Origin: Nitrospirota bacterium
GTDB taxonomy: Bacteria > Nitrospirota > Thermodesulfovibrionia > Thermodesulfovibrionales > JdFR-88
DNA: 53,872 nucleotides
Direction: 5' to 3'
Assembly (NCBI GenBank): GCA_021825295.1
Contig: JAKAHV010000021.1
Span: forward strand, 1-53,872
How positions within the stretch are numbered: the first letter of the stretch is position 1; each line of letters begins with the position of its first letter. The translations under genes were made by a program, and so were the position numbers. The notes beneath the pieces are model-generated. The model made no database searches and was not told the origin of the DNA. It worked only from the letters and a program-made list of their open reading frames with translations. Positions 15,616-23,612 of this stretch are shown piece by piece.

Positions 15616-18600
15616 ATGCGCGTCGAGAAAATAGAGCTTGTAGGATTCAAATCATTCGCCGAAAAAACCGTCCTGGACCTCCATCCCGGCATAACCTGCA
15701 TCGTAGGGCCCAACGGCTGCGGAAAAAGCAATGTCGTAGACTCATTCAAGTGGGTCCTGGGCGAGCAGAGCGCCAAGAGCCTCAGAGGGGACAAGATGAT
15801 GGAAGTCGTCTTCGGCGGCTCGCAGAGCAAAAAGCCGAAAGGGATGGCCGAGGTGAGCCTCACGGTAAACGGGTTCAACGGCGGCAGCCCCACCCAGGTG
15901 ACAAGGAGGCTCTACCGTTCGGGCGAAAGCGATTACATGATCAACAGGACCTCCTGCCGCCTGAAGGACGTAAAAGACATGTTCCTGGACACGGGGCTCG
16001 AGCTTAAAAGCTACGCGATCTTCGAGCAGGACAACATCTCAAGGATAATCAACTCGAAACCCGAAGAGAGACGCTTCCTCATAGAGGAGGTGGCCGGGGT
16101 CGTCAAATACAAGGTGAGGCGGGGGGAGGCCGAAGCCAAACTCGAATCCTCGCGCCTGAACCTCCAGAGGCTCTGGGACATAATCGGGGAGGTAAAAAGG
16201 CAGATAAACTCCCTGGACAGACAGGCCAAAAAGGCCGAACGCTACAAACGCCTGATGGAGGAACTGAAGGGACTTGAACTGAGACAGGCGAAAAAGGAGT
16301 ACCTTGAGGGCTCTAAAACCCTTGGCGCGGTGGAGGCGGAGCTTTCCGCCCTGAGGGAAAAAGACGCCGGCGGCCGGGCGCAACTCTCGGAGCTGGAGGA
16401 CGGGTACGCCCAGAGGCGCATCGTGATTACGGACAGGGAAAAGGCAGCAGGCGCCCTCCAGGAGCAACTCCACGCCCTGGAGCGCGATATGGCGGCCAAG
16501 GAGAGGGAAACCGCGGTACTCGACACGGAAAAAGAGGGCCTCAAACAGAATATCACGCGCCTTTTGAAGGCGGAGGAAGATTTCAAGGACAAGATAGCCC
16601 AAACCGGGCAAAAGATAGCCGGGCTTACTGCCGAGGGCGAGACGCTTGCCGCCGCGATCTCATCCTTCGAGGAGCGGCTCGGGGCCATGAACAGCGGCAT
16701 TGAGATCTCAAAAGGGGCCATCGAGGAGCTTGAGGCCGCAGTGGAGCTAGCAAGGAAGGATCTCTTCAGGGTTTCGGATGAGCTAAGCCGGCATCTGGGA
16801 GAGATCGGCAAGGCCGAGATGGCGATTGCGGGATTCAAAAAAAGAGAGCTCTCGCTTGCCGGGGAGACGGAATCTCTGGGACAGATGCTTGCCCAAAACG
16901 AGGAGGCGCTGAAAGGGCTGGAGGCGGGCGCGGTTGAAAACGCAAACGCCTGCGAGCTTGCAAAACAGGAGAAAGAGGCCCTTTCGGGCGAGATATCGGC
17001 CCTCCGGCAGAAGGCCCAGAACCTGGCCGCGGAGATCGCCAAAAAAAGAGAGGCCCTGGCCTACGCCAGATCGAGGGCGGACTCCCTGCGGGAGATACTC
17101 CTGCCGCCGGCCTCAAAGGAACTGCTTGGGGCGGAGCGGCCGGAGCTGAAAATCAGTAACAACCTGGCGGACGTCATAGAGGCCGCCCCTGAATACGAAA
17201 GGGCCATTGAGGCCGCGCTCAAGGAATTTCTGGCAGGGGGGTTTATCGTCCCGGACAGGCAAGACGCCATTGCCGCACTTAAAACACTGCGGGGCAGGGA
17301 CATCGAAAGGACTTCTTTTATCCCCCTTTCAATTAACGCCCGGCCGGATCAAGCCCCGGGCGAAGACGGCCCTCTTCCGCATGGCGTCATTGGCAGGGCG
17401 GCCGATTTCGTAAAGGCTGCGCCGGGGTACGAGCCGGTTGTAAAGGCGCTGCTCGCCGATGTCCTTATAGTGAAGGACCTTGAAGATGTCTTTTCTTCCG
17501 GCGCTCCTTCCGGGGGGAAGTATATGTGCGTGAGCCTGGATGGAGAGGTGCTGGAACCGAAGGGCACGCTGTCGGGCGGGAAAATATGGGGGCTTCTGGC
17601 CAAAAAAAGAGAGCTGAGGGAGCTTGATGGCGAGGCCGGCCGGCTGAAAGCCCAGACGGCCGCCCTGGAGGACGAGCTTGCCGCAACGGGCGCCCGCACG
17701 GAGGAAAAAGAAAGACTTCTGGCGGGGGCCGGGCAGAGGCTGCACGAGCTTGAAAAAGAGATATCCCTACTTTCCCATTCCCTTGAAAACGGCAGGCTCG
17801 AAATCGAACGGCTCCAGAAAAAATCCTCCTATCTGAAACTGGAGGGCGAGTCGCTTAAGGGCGAGCTGGCCCGCATGGAAGAAACCCTCGCCCGGCTCCA
17901 GGGGGCAAAAGAGGAGCAGGAGAGGAAGAAGGCCTCAAAAGAGCAGGAGATAAGCTCGCTGCAGGAAAAACTGAGCAGGGCGAAGGAGACGTTCGAGGAG
18001 GAAAGGGCCGGGCTCGTGGAGCAGAGACTCGAACTAAACGGCCTGAAGCAGGGCCTCGAAAACCTGAAAAAAGAGATAACCCGGCTGGAAAACCTGAAGG
18101 CGGAGACGGCCAGTGGACTCTCTAAGGCCGAATCCGAGAGGCAGGACAACGAGCGCGCCGTGCAGGAGAAGGAGGCGCGGGCCGGGGGGCTTCTCGCGGC
18201 CTTGCGCGAGACCGTGAGCAGGGCCGACCAGGTGAAAGAGGATCTGTTTGAAAAAAGACACGAACTGGCGGAAATGGCGGAGGGGCTCACGGAGCTGGAG
18301 AAATCCATGAAATCCTTCAGGGCGGAGATCGATTCCCTCGGGCGCCTGATAGCCGAAAACGAGGTCAGGAAAACGCAGACCGCGATGAAGATGGAGAACC
18401 TCGCCGCGGGCGTGAAGACGGCATATGACGTGGAGATAGAGACCTACGAGACTGAAATTCCCGATGAAGAAGAGGCCCAGGCAGAGGCCGGACAGATCGC
18501 GGAGCTTAAAAAGAAGCTGGCGGAGCTTGGCCCGGTCAGCCTTGCCACAATCGAGGAGTACGAGGAGCTTAAAAACAGGTTCGAATTCCTGAACACCCAG

Positions 18601-19125
18601 CGGGAAGACCTCGAAAAATCGATATCCGAGCTGGAAGAGGCGATAAAAAAGATAAACACCTCCACCAGAAAGATGCTCCGCGAGGCCTACGATGCCCTCA
18701 AGGCGAAATTCTCGGAGATATTCGTCGAATTTTTCGGCGGGGGCAGGGCCGAACTCATGCTGACCGACGAAGCCAACATCCTGGAGACCGGCATAGAGAT
18801 TATCGCCCAGCCGCCGGGCAAAAAACTCCAGAACTTAAACCTGATGTCGGGGGGCGAAAAATCGGTTACTGCGCTTTCGCTTCTGTTTGCGAGCTTCCTG
18901 ATAAAGCCCACACCGCTTTGCATCCTCGACGAGGCGGACGCGGCGCTGGACGAGGCAAATACCGCGAAATTCGCCGAGATGCTAAGGACCCTCTCCGCCG
19001 CAACCCAGTTCATAGTCATCACCCATAACAGGGTGACGATGGAGGCTGCAGACTACATCTACGGCGTCACCATGCAGGAGCCGGGCGTCTCCAAGGTCAT
19101 CTCGATGCGCTTCGCCGAGGCATGA
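15616..19125 (+). CDS. smc: Chromosome partition protein SMC
   Basis: 1169 aa condensin ATPase that compacts and segregates the chromosome with ScpA/ScpB (not in the window). The N-terminal head has Walker A GPNGCGKSN at 31-39. Two long coiled coils (about 165-500 and 670-1010) flank a hinge near 505-640 (GAERPELKISNNLADVIEA, then GEVLEPKGTLSGGK). The C-terminal head has the signature LMSGGEKSVTALSLL and Walker B LCILDEADAALDEANT. Length is normal. AAGGAAG precedes the ATG. dgt follows downstream after 135 bp. Confidence 0.97.
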   Translation: MRVEKIELVGFKSFAEKTVLDLHPGITCIVGPNGCGKSNVVDSFKWVLGEQSAKSLRGDKMMEVVFGGSQSKKPKGMAEVSLTVNGFNGGSPTQVTRRLYRSGESDYMINRTSCRLKDVKDMFLDTGLELKSYAIFEQDNISRIINSKPEERRFLIEEVAGVVKYKVRRGEAEAKLESSRLNLQRLWDIIGEVKRQINSLDRQAKKAERYKRLMEELKGLELRQAKKEYLEGSKTLGAVEAELSALREKDAGGRAQLSELEDGYAQRRIVITDREKAAGALQEQLHALERDMAAKERETAVLDTEKEGLKQNITRLLKAEEDFKDKIAQTGQKIAGLTAEGETLAAAISSFEERLGAMNSGIEISKGAIEELEAAVELARKDLFRVSDELSRHLGEIGKAEMAIAGFKKRELSLAGETESLGQMLAQNEEALKGLEAGAVENANACELAKQEKEALSGEISALRQKAQNLAAEIAKKREALAYARSRADSLREILLPPASKELLGAERPELKISNNLADVIEAAPEYERAIEAALKEFLAGGFIVPDRQDAIAALKTLRGRDIERTSFIPLSINARPDQAPGEDGPLPHGVIGRAADFVKAAPGYEPVVKALLADVLIVKDLEDVFSSGAPSGGKYMCVSLDGEVLEPKGTLSGGKIWGLLAKKRELRELDGEAGRLKAQTAALEDELAATGARTEEKERLLAGAGQRLHELEKEISLLSHSLENGRLEIERLQKKSSYLKLEGESLKGELARMEETLARLQGAKEEQERKKASKEQEISSLQEKLSRAKETFEEERAGLVEQRLELNGLKQGLENLKKEITRLENLKAETASGLSKAESERQDNERAVQEKEARAGGLLAALRETVSRADQVKEDLFEKRHELAEMAEGLTELEKSMKSFRAEIDSLGRLIAENEVRKTQTAMKMENLAAGVKTAYDVEIETYETEIPDEEEAQAEAGQIAELKKKLAELGPVSLATIEEYEELKNRFEFLNTQREDLEKSISELEEAIKKINTSTRKMLREAYDALKAKFSEIFVEFFGGGRAELMLTDEANILETGIEIIAQPPGKKLQNLNLMSGGEKSVTALSLLFASFLIKPTPLCILDEADAALDEANTAKFAEMLRTLSAATQFIVITHNRVTMEAADYIYGVTMQEPGVSKVISMRFAEA

Positions 19126-19260
19126 GGGAACCAGTCCCCGGACCAGTCCCCGGGCAAATCCCCCTCCCAACCCTCCCCCGGGAGGGTTTCACTAAAGGTT
19201 GGGGTGCCTTTTGCATTCCCTTCCCAGCGGGGAGGGGATTAGGTGGAGGGTGAAAAAGCC

Positions 19261-20307
19261 ATGAAGACCGGCATAAGGGCGCAGACCGAAGAGATCGAAA
19301 GACAGATACTGCACCCAAGGGCAGCCAGAAGCTCCGAGAGCCTGGGCAGGACCCGCCCGGAGAAGGAAGGCGAGATACGGACCTGCTATCAGCGGGACAG
19401 GGACCGGGTAATCCACTCCAAGGCCTTTCGCAGGCTGAAGCACAAGACCCAGGTCTTTCTTGCCCCTAAGGGGGACCACTACCGCACGCGCCTGACTCAC
19501 GTGCTGGAGGTAAGCCAGATAGCGCGCACCATCTCGCGCGCCCTTCGCCTGAACGAGGATTTAACCGAGGCGATAGCCCTCGCCCACGACCTCGGCCACA
19601 CCCCCTTCGGACATGCGGGCGAGGCGATACTGCGGGAGATACACCCGGGTGGCTTCGAACATTTCGAGCAGAGCCTGCGGGTCGTCGATGTCCTCGAGAG
19701 GGACGGCAGGGGCCTGAACCTCACGCATGAGGTGAAAGACGGCATCGTCAAACATTCGAAGGGCAAAAGAAACATCATCCCCCAGGGCCCGGACGAGACG
19801 GCCTGCACCCTTGAGGGACAGGTCGTGCGGGTGTCGGACAGCATCGCCTACCTGAACCATGACCTCGACGACGCCCTGAGGGCCCAGGTCATCAAAAAAT
19901 CCGAGATACCGCCGGAGGCTACAAGGGTGCTCGGGGAGAGCTATTCGGCCAGGATCGACACCATGGTGAAAGACGTCATCCATGAAACACTCCGGGATGA
20001 AAGGCTCTCCTGCCTGAGGATGAGCCAAAAACTCACGGACTCCATTGAGGCCCTGCGGCGTTTTCTCTACCTGCGCGTTTATGAAAACGACATCACCAAA
20101 GGGGAGTTCAGGAAGGCAAAAAAGATCCTGGGGGACCTCTACGAGTATTTCCTTGAGCACGCGGAGGAAGTCTTCAGGGACAACCCTGCGCTCAAGGGGG
20201 AAGAGCCGCACCAGGCGGTATGCGATTTCATCGCGGGCATGACGGACCGCTTCGCGCTGGCCACCTACGAGCGGCTCTTCATGCCCCGGCAGTGGACCGT
20301 GTATTAG
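19261..20307 (+). CDS. dgt: dGTP triphosphohydrolase-like HD protein
   Basis: 348 aa from ATG 19261. HD-superfamily metal-dependent nucleotide triphosphohydrolase that releases tripolyphosphate from dNTPs. [20 protein letters not shown] at the N-terminus is followed by [15 protein letters not shown] (first metal His) and [16 protein letters not shown] (HD motif). These belong to the type-2 deoxyguanosinetriphosphate triphosphohydrolase-like group. An in-frame GTG six codons upstream is less likely, because GGTGGAGGG sits at the right distance for the ATG. Probably cotranscribed with smc. Confidence 0.92.
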   Translation: MKTGIRAQTEEIERQILHPRAARSSESLGRTRPEKEGEIRTCYQRDRDRVIHSKAFRRLKHKTQVFLAPKGDHYRTRLTHVLEVSQIARTISRALRLNEDLTEAIALAHDLGHTPFGHAGEAILREIHPGGFEHFEQSLRVVDVLERDGRGLNLTHEVKDGIVKHSKGKRNIIPQGPDETACTLEGQVVRVSDSIAYLNHDLDDALRAQVIKKSEIPPEATRVLGESYSARIDTMVKDVIHETLRDERLSCLRMSQKLTDSIEALRRFLYLRVYENDITKGEFRKAKKILGDLYEYFLEHAEEVFRDNPALKGEEPHQAVCDFIAGMTDRFALATYERLFMPRQWTVY

Positions 20308-20331
20308 TCAGCAGTAGTACCTCATTTTTTT

Positions 20332-20384
20332 GGCCATGCAGCGGCAGAAAAGAAGCCTCAAAAAGCGAAACGCCATTGGCCGGC
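20332..20384. repeat. F-family repeat, copy 2 (downstream of dgt, inverted)
   Basis: Begins GGCCATGCAGCGGCAGAAAA and continues through AAAAAGCGAAACGCCATTGG. It matches the reverse complement of 15436-15490 with only a few mismatches. Confidence 0.8.
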
Positions 20385-20451
20385 ATTGAGGCGCCCTGGT
20401 CCGCCGGTCATATTGACAACACAATTTCCTTTTTGCTTAACTATTCTCACC

Positions 20452-20522
20452 GGGCGATGGGGTTCGCCTCGTTTTACGTTAAAAGCGAAAGCGCCTTTTT
20501 TTGAAAGGCTGATGACTCCTAC
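20452..20522 (+). ncRNA. Fluoride riboswitch (crcB motif) aptamer
   Basis: GGGCGATGGGGTTCGCC (20452-20468) and the 3' strand GCTGATGACTCCTAC (20508-20522) are the conserved blocks of the crcB RNA, which binds fluoride through Mg2+ in a pseudoknotted pocket. Between them lies a variable helix (AAAAGCGAAAGCGCC...). It precedes crcB by 60 bp, the canonical genetic context. The 3' strand is shared with the terminator stem, which explains ON switching: bound aptamer holds it and prevents termination. Confidence 0.92.
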
Positions 20523-20554
20523 CCTTATATGCGATAAGGGCTGGAGTTTTTTTT
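20516..20554 (+). terminator. Riboswitch-controlled intrinsic terminator
   Basis: CTCC..CCCTTAT (20516-20528) pairs with ATAAGGG..GGAG (20534-20546), followed by eight T. The left strand overlaps the last conserved bases of the fluoride aptamer, so terminator and aptamer are mutually exclusive. Confidence 0.88.
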
Positions 20555-20582
20555 ATGCCCGGAAAGGATTTTACAAAACCGG

Positions 20583-20954
20583 ATGAATCTCCTCATAATC
20601 GGCGCCGGGGGGTTCCTCGGGGCTATTGCAAGATACGTGGTGGGCCTGTGGGTCGGCCAGAAATGGGGAAGGAGCTTCCCCCTCGGGACGTTTTGTATTA
20701 ATATTAGCGGAAGCTTCCTGATAGGGCTGCTCATGACCCTGCTTACGGAGAGGTTCATGGCGGACGCGCGCTGGAGGCTGCTGCTGGTGGTCGGCTTCCT
20801 CGGGGCCTACACCACCTTTTCAAGCTTCGAATACGAGACCGGCCGGCTCGTCAGCGACCGCGAATGGCTGCTGGCCTTTGCAAACGTGGTATTAAGCGTG
20901 TTTTTCGGGTTTATCGCCCTGAAGCTTGGTGAAATACTGGCAAGGAACCTGTGA
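20583..20954 (+). CDS. crcB: Fluoride ion channel CrcB/Fluc
   Basis: 123 aa inner-membrane protein with four predicted transmembrane segments; Fluc proteins work as antiparallel dimers exporting fluoride. Family motifs: GAGGFLGAIARY at the N-terminus, GTFCINISGSFLIG (the conserved Asn and the GT-N-GSF region) and GFLGAYTTFSSFEYE with the pore-lining phenylalanines and the TTFSSF motif. Length is typical. It is controlled by the fluoride riboswitch directly upstream and is followed after 26 bp by a DUF190 gene. Confidence 0.96.
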   Translation: MNLLIIGAGGFLGAIARYVVGLWVGQKWGRSFPLGTFCINISGSFLIGLLMTLLTERFMADARWRLLLVVGFLGAYTTFSSFEYETGRLVSDREWLLAFANVVLSVFFGFIALKLGEILARNL

Positions 20955-20980
20955 AGAATATGAAAGATGGGAAACAATAG

Positions 20981-21694
20981 ATGATCACGAAGGGACCCGC
21001 GAAAAAACTCTCCGTCTACGTCGATGAAACAGACAAATTCGGCGGCAAGCCCGTCTACGAGGTGCTGCTGGACGTCCTGTACAGGAAAAAGATAGCTGGC
21101 GTGAGCGTCTTCAGGGGCGTGGCGGGCTACGGAACGGACGGAGTGCTGCACACAACCAAGATTCTCGATCTTTCCATGGACATGCCTGTAAAGATAGAGG
21201 CGGTGGACTCCGAGGAGATGATAAACAAAGTCCTGCCGGACGTCTACCAGGTGGTCGAAAAAGGCCTGGTCGAGGTAAGCGACACCAACGTCATGAAATG
21301 CCGCGGCCGCGCGGCGGAAGAAAAAAAAGAGGGTGAGAGGATGAAGCTCGAAGGCAAGGCGAAGATGCTCCGGATTGTAATAAGCGAGGACGACAAGTGG
21401 GAAGGAGAGCCCCTCTACGAGGTCCTTGTGAAGAGGTTCATCATGGCGGACATCGCGGGGGCCACGGTTTACAAGGCGATTGCGGGCTACGGCCCGCACA
21501 AGCGTTATCACAAAAAAAAGACGCTTGCCGGCCATGGGGAGCTGCCCATACTGATAACCGTCATGGACAAGGAGGAGAATATAAACAGGATACTCCCCGT
21601 GCTTGACGAGCTTGTGACCGAGGGGATCGTTGCACTCTCGGACGTCAACGTAATAAAGTACACCCACAGGGACGCGGAAGCCGGGCTGCCCTGA
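20981..21694 (+). CDS. Tandem DUF190 protein, fluoride-operon partner
   Basis: 237 aa made of two DUF190 domains (about 5-105 and 122-228). Each has an LSVYVDE/LRIVISED start, a KPVYEVLLD or EPLYEVLVK segment, a GVSVFRGVAGYG or GATVYKAIAGYG core, and a VSDTNVMK or LSDVNVIK end. DUF190 proteins are small PII-like ferredoxin-fold proteins, usually single-domain, and often neighbours of crcB. Here two are fused, which should give a pseudo-dimer. Function is unknown; a regulatory or ligand-sensing role for the channel is inferred from fold and context. Being 26 bp behind crcB, it should respond to fluoride through the same riboswitch. Confidence 0.88.
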   Translation: MITKGPAKKLSVYVDETDKFGGKPVYEVLLDVLYRKKIAGVSVFRGVAGYGTDGVLHTTKILDLSMDMPVKIEAVDSEEMINKVLPDVYQVVEKGLVEVSDTNVMKCRGRAAEEKKEGERMKLEGKAKMLRIVISEDDKWEGEPLYEVLVKRFIMADIAGATVYKAIAGYGPHKRYHKKKTLAGHGELPILITVMDKEENINRILPVLDELVTEGIVALSDVNVIKYTHRDAEAGLP

Positions 21695-21713
21695 AACCCC
21701 GGCCTTCGGCCGC

Positions 21714-22388
21714 TTATCTCGAATCGAACTCCTCCATCACCCCAAGGAGCCGCGCCCAGTCATGCGAGGGAAGGTTCATGGCCTGCGCGTGGAGCAGCCC
21801 CTCCTTTACCGCCCTTTCCTTCCGTGCCTCGTCGCGGATGCCGTAGAAAGGGAGCATGACAAGAAAAGCCTGGTCCGTGTATTCCCGGATCGGGGTCAGC
21901 ACATCGCCCCTTCTCGTAAAGAACGGGTCTTCGCCGGGCCCGCAGGGCTTGCCGAACACGTTGAACTGCCGGCAGGCAACCGGCCGCACGGGGTGGATGC
22001 AACAGGAACCCCCGCCTTGAGCCGCGTCCAGGAAAACGCAGGAATTTCGTTTTTCGCGGGCTGCCGCACGGAGTCTTTCCTTCAGGTCCTGACGGGCGGG
22101 GCGCTCCATCTTTTCCGTGCAGAACCAGTAGATGCCGGCAAGCTCCAGGGGGTAAAGAGGGATATCCGAGTGTGTGCCGCAGCAGTTGCCGCAGCCTTTT
22201 TTGCAGGCAAGTTTCCGCCTCTTGGTCTTCTCGTAATCGCCCACCGCGTGCAGCACCCCGGCATCGATTATCGAATAGGCCTCCAGCAGAAGCGGCAGCC
22301 ATTTCAGGCGGGCCTCGTCTTCCGGGAATTTCAGGCGCTCCCGTGCGCTTTTCCTGCACGCCTTCCTAACGCTTTTCAAATCAAACAC
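21714..22388 (-). CDS. YkgJ-family cysteine-cluster protein
   Basis: 224 aa. The cluster motif CKKGCGNCCGTHSDI (near residues 62-76) and later cysteines in SCVFLD, SCCIHPVRPVACRQFN and KPC match the YkgJ/CxxCxxCC zinc- or iron-chelating family (PF03692). These proteins are thought to bind a metal cluster; no reaction is assigned. The start is GTG at 22388 after AGCGGGGT. It converges with the DUF190 gene. Function in this organism is unknown. Confidence 0.8.
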   Translation of the reverse strand: MFDLKSVRKACRKSARERLKFPEDEARLKWLPLLLEAYSIIDAGVLHAVGDYEKTKRRKLACKKGCGNCCGTHSDIPLYPLELAGIYWFCTEKMERPARQDLKERLRAAAREKRNSCVFLDAAQGGGSCCIHPVRPVACRQFNVFGKPCGPGEDPFFTRRGDVLTPIREYTDQAFLVMLPFYGIRDEARKERAVKEGLLHAQAMNLPSHDWARLLGVMEEFDSR

Positions 22389-22423
22389 CCCGCTTTTCTG
22401 AAAATAGCACGAAGGGGCAAAAA

Positions 22424-22749
22424 AATTCAGGCTCTTCAGAGTTTAGCATGGGTTAAAATAGTTTTTCTTTCCTGAGGAAGATGGCAGGGGCACAGGGTTG
22501 AGAGGGCGGGGAAGGCTGTTATCTCCTCTCCCTTGAGGGGAGAGACAGGGAGAGGGTGCTTAATAATGACTGACAGACTGATTTGTTATGCTAAAGAGCT
22601 GAGAACCCATTCCACGGATGCTGAGCGATTATTATGGCGTCATTTACGGGCAAAGCATGGATGCAGAAGCATAGAACACCCTCCCCTTCACCCCTCCCCT
22701 CAAGGGAGGGGGAATACCCACAGAAAACCCGGTAGAGCCAAAATTCAAA
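22424..22749. repeat. Direct repeat segment, copy 1 (with DUF559 remnant)
   Basis: About 326 bp, nearly identical over long blocks to 26138-26482, same orientation. It begins with CAGGCTCTTCAG near 22428 and ends with CACAGAAAACCCGGTAGAGC. It contains two CTCCC-TTGA/TCAA-GGGAG palindromes and the start of a DUF559 gene. The pair brackets the DUF3047 gene and gyrA. Confidence 0.85.
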
Positions 22750-22781
22750 AAAATTGCCGCTGGGGAAGAAAGGTATTATAA
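22566..22781 (+). pseudogene. DUF559-type endonuclease, N-terminal remnant
   Basis: ATG 22566 opens a frame whose first 30 residues (ending STDAERLLWRHLRAK) match the N-terminus of DUF559 proteins, a small PD-(D/E)XK-like group related to Vsr nucleases. After residue 30 the homology stops, and the frame runs through the palindromic repeat to a stop at 22781. Compared with the copy at 26294, the RMDGLKFRRQHPMG segment and everything after it is deleted. Confidence 0.7.
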
Positions 22782-22783
22782 TA

Positions 22784-23587
22784 ATGGGCGTGGCTGCACG
22801 CCGTCTGATTTTCGCTATTTCGATCGCCATCGCCGTTTTCCTGGCAGGCGCCGCGTCCGCCGGCAGTCCCTCGGAAGCAGGCCCTGCGAATTCCCAACCG
22901 GGCAACAGGGTCCTCATATCGGAGGATTTCAGCAATCTTGACAACTGGGCGCCTTTCCGCCTCTTCAAGGGGAAGAAAAACACGCTTTATACGTGCGCCG
23001 TCGAAGACGGCCAGAAATGCCTGAAGGCCGAAAGCGACTGCTCCGTTTCGGCCCTGGCCCTGAACAGGGAATTCAACGTGTACGAATTCCCTGTCGTCAG
23101 TTGGAAGTGGAAGGTAGACAACGTGTACAAAAACGGCGACATCGAAAAAAAATCCCTGAACGATGCCCCGGCCAGGCTCTACATCCTCTTCAAATACAAC
23201 CCCGAAAAAGCGGGTTTTTTTACGAAACTGAAATACTCCATAGCGAAAAGGATATACGGGATGTACCCGCCCCAAAGCAGCCTGTGCTATGTGTGGGCCA
23301 ACAGGCCTTACAAAAGGAAGGTCATCACGAGCCCGGTCTGGAGCAGGTCCAAAAGCATAGTGCTTGAGGCGGGCGACGCCCACCTGGGCCAATGGCGGCA
23401 GGAGCAGGTGAACATAGTGGAGGACTACAGGGCGGCCTTCGGCAAAAACCCGCCCCGAATGGCAGTCCTCGCCATAATGGACAACTCCCAGCACACCTGC
23501 GAAAAATCCGTCTCTTACTTCGGCAGTCTTGAGATATCCGGGCAGGGTCCTGCAGGAGACCCTTCCACAGCCGGCCGCCCCGATTGA
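22784..23587 (+). CDS. DUF3047 domain protein, secreted
   Basis: 267 aa from ATG 22784. The signal peptide (MGVAARRLIFAISIAIAVFL..., Ala-Ser-Ala cleavage) is followed by a DUF3047 domain: VSWKWKVDNVYKNGD, DAPARLYILF, LCYVWANR, then EDYRAAFG and ILAIMDNSQHT-like segments. DUF3047 proteins are periplasmic, probably beta-sandwich, of unknown function. Its stop codon lies only 25 bp from the end of gyrA, which converges on it. GAAGAAAGGT upstream is the likely ribosome binding site; an in-frame TTG at 22754 is less likely because it would add a hydrophilic stretch before the signal peptide. Confidence 0.8.
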   Translation: MGVAARRLIFAISIAIAVFLAGAASAGSPSEAGPANSQPGNRVLISEDFSNLDNWAPFRLFKGKKNTLYTCAVEDGQKCLKAESDCSVSALALNREFNVYEFPVVSWKWKVDNVYKNGDIEKKSLNDAPARLYILFKYNPEKAGFFTKLKYSIAKRIYGMYPPQSSLCYVWANRPYKRKVITSPVWSRSKSIVLEAGDAHLGQWRQEQVNIVEDYRAAFGKNPPRMAVLAIMDNSQHTCEKSVSYFGSLEISGQGPAGDPSTAGRPD

Positions 23588-23612
23588 TGTTCCCCGCGGC
23601 AAGCCACGCTCG

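Noticed and set aside
20413-20445. Sigma-70 promoter for the fluoride riboswitch (TTGACA at 20413)
   Set aside because: The -35 is perfect but no good -10 is found at 16-18 bp; it is possible but not listed as a feature.
22993-23367. 124-codon frame inside the DUF3047 gene
   Set aside because: Same-strand out-of-frame shadow with an Arg-rich composition and no start signals.
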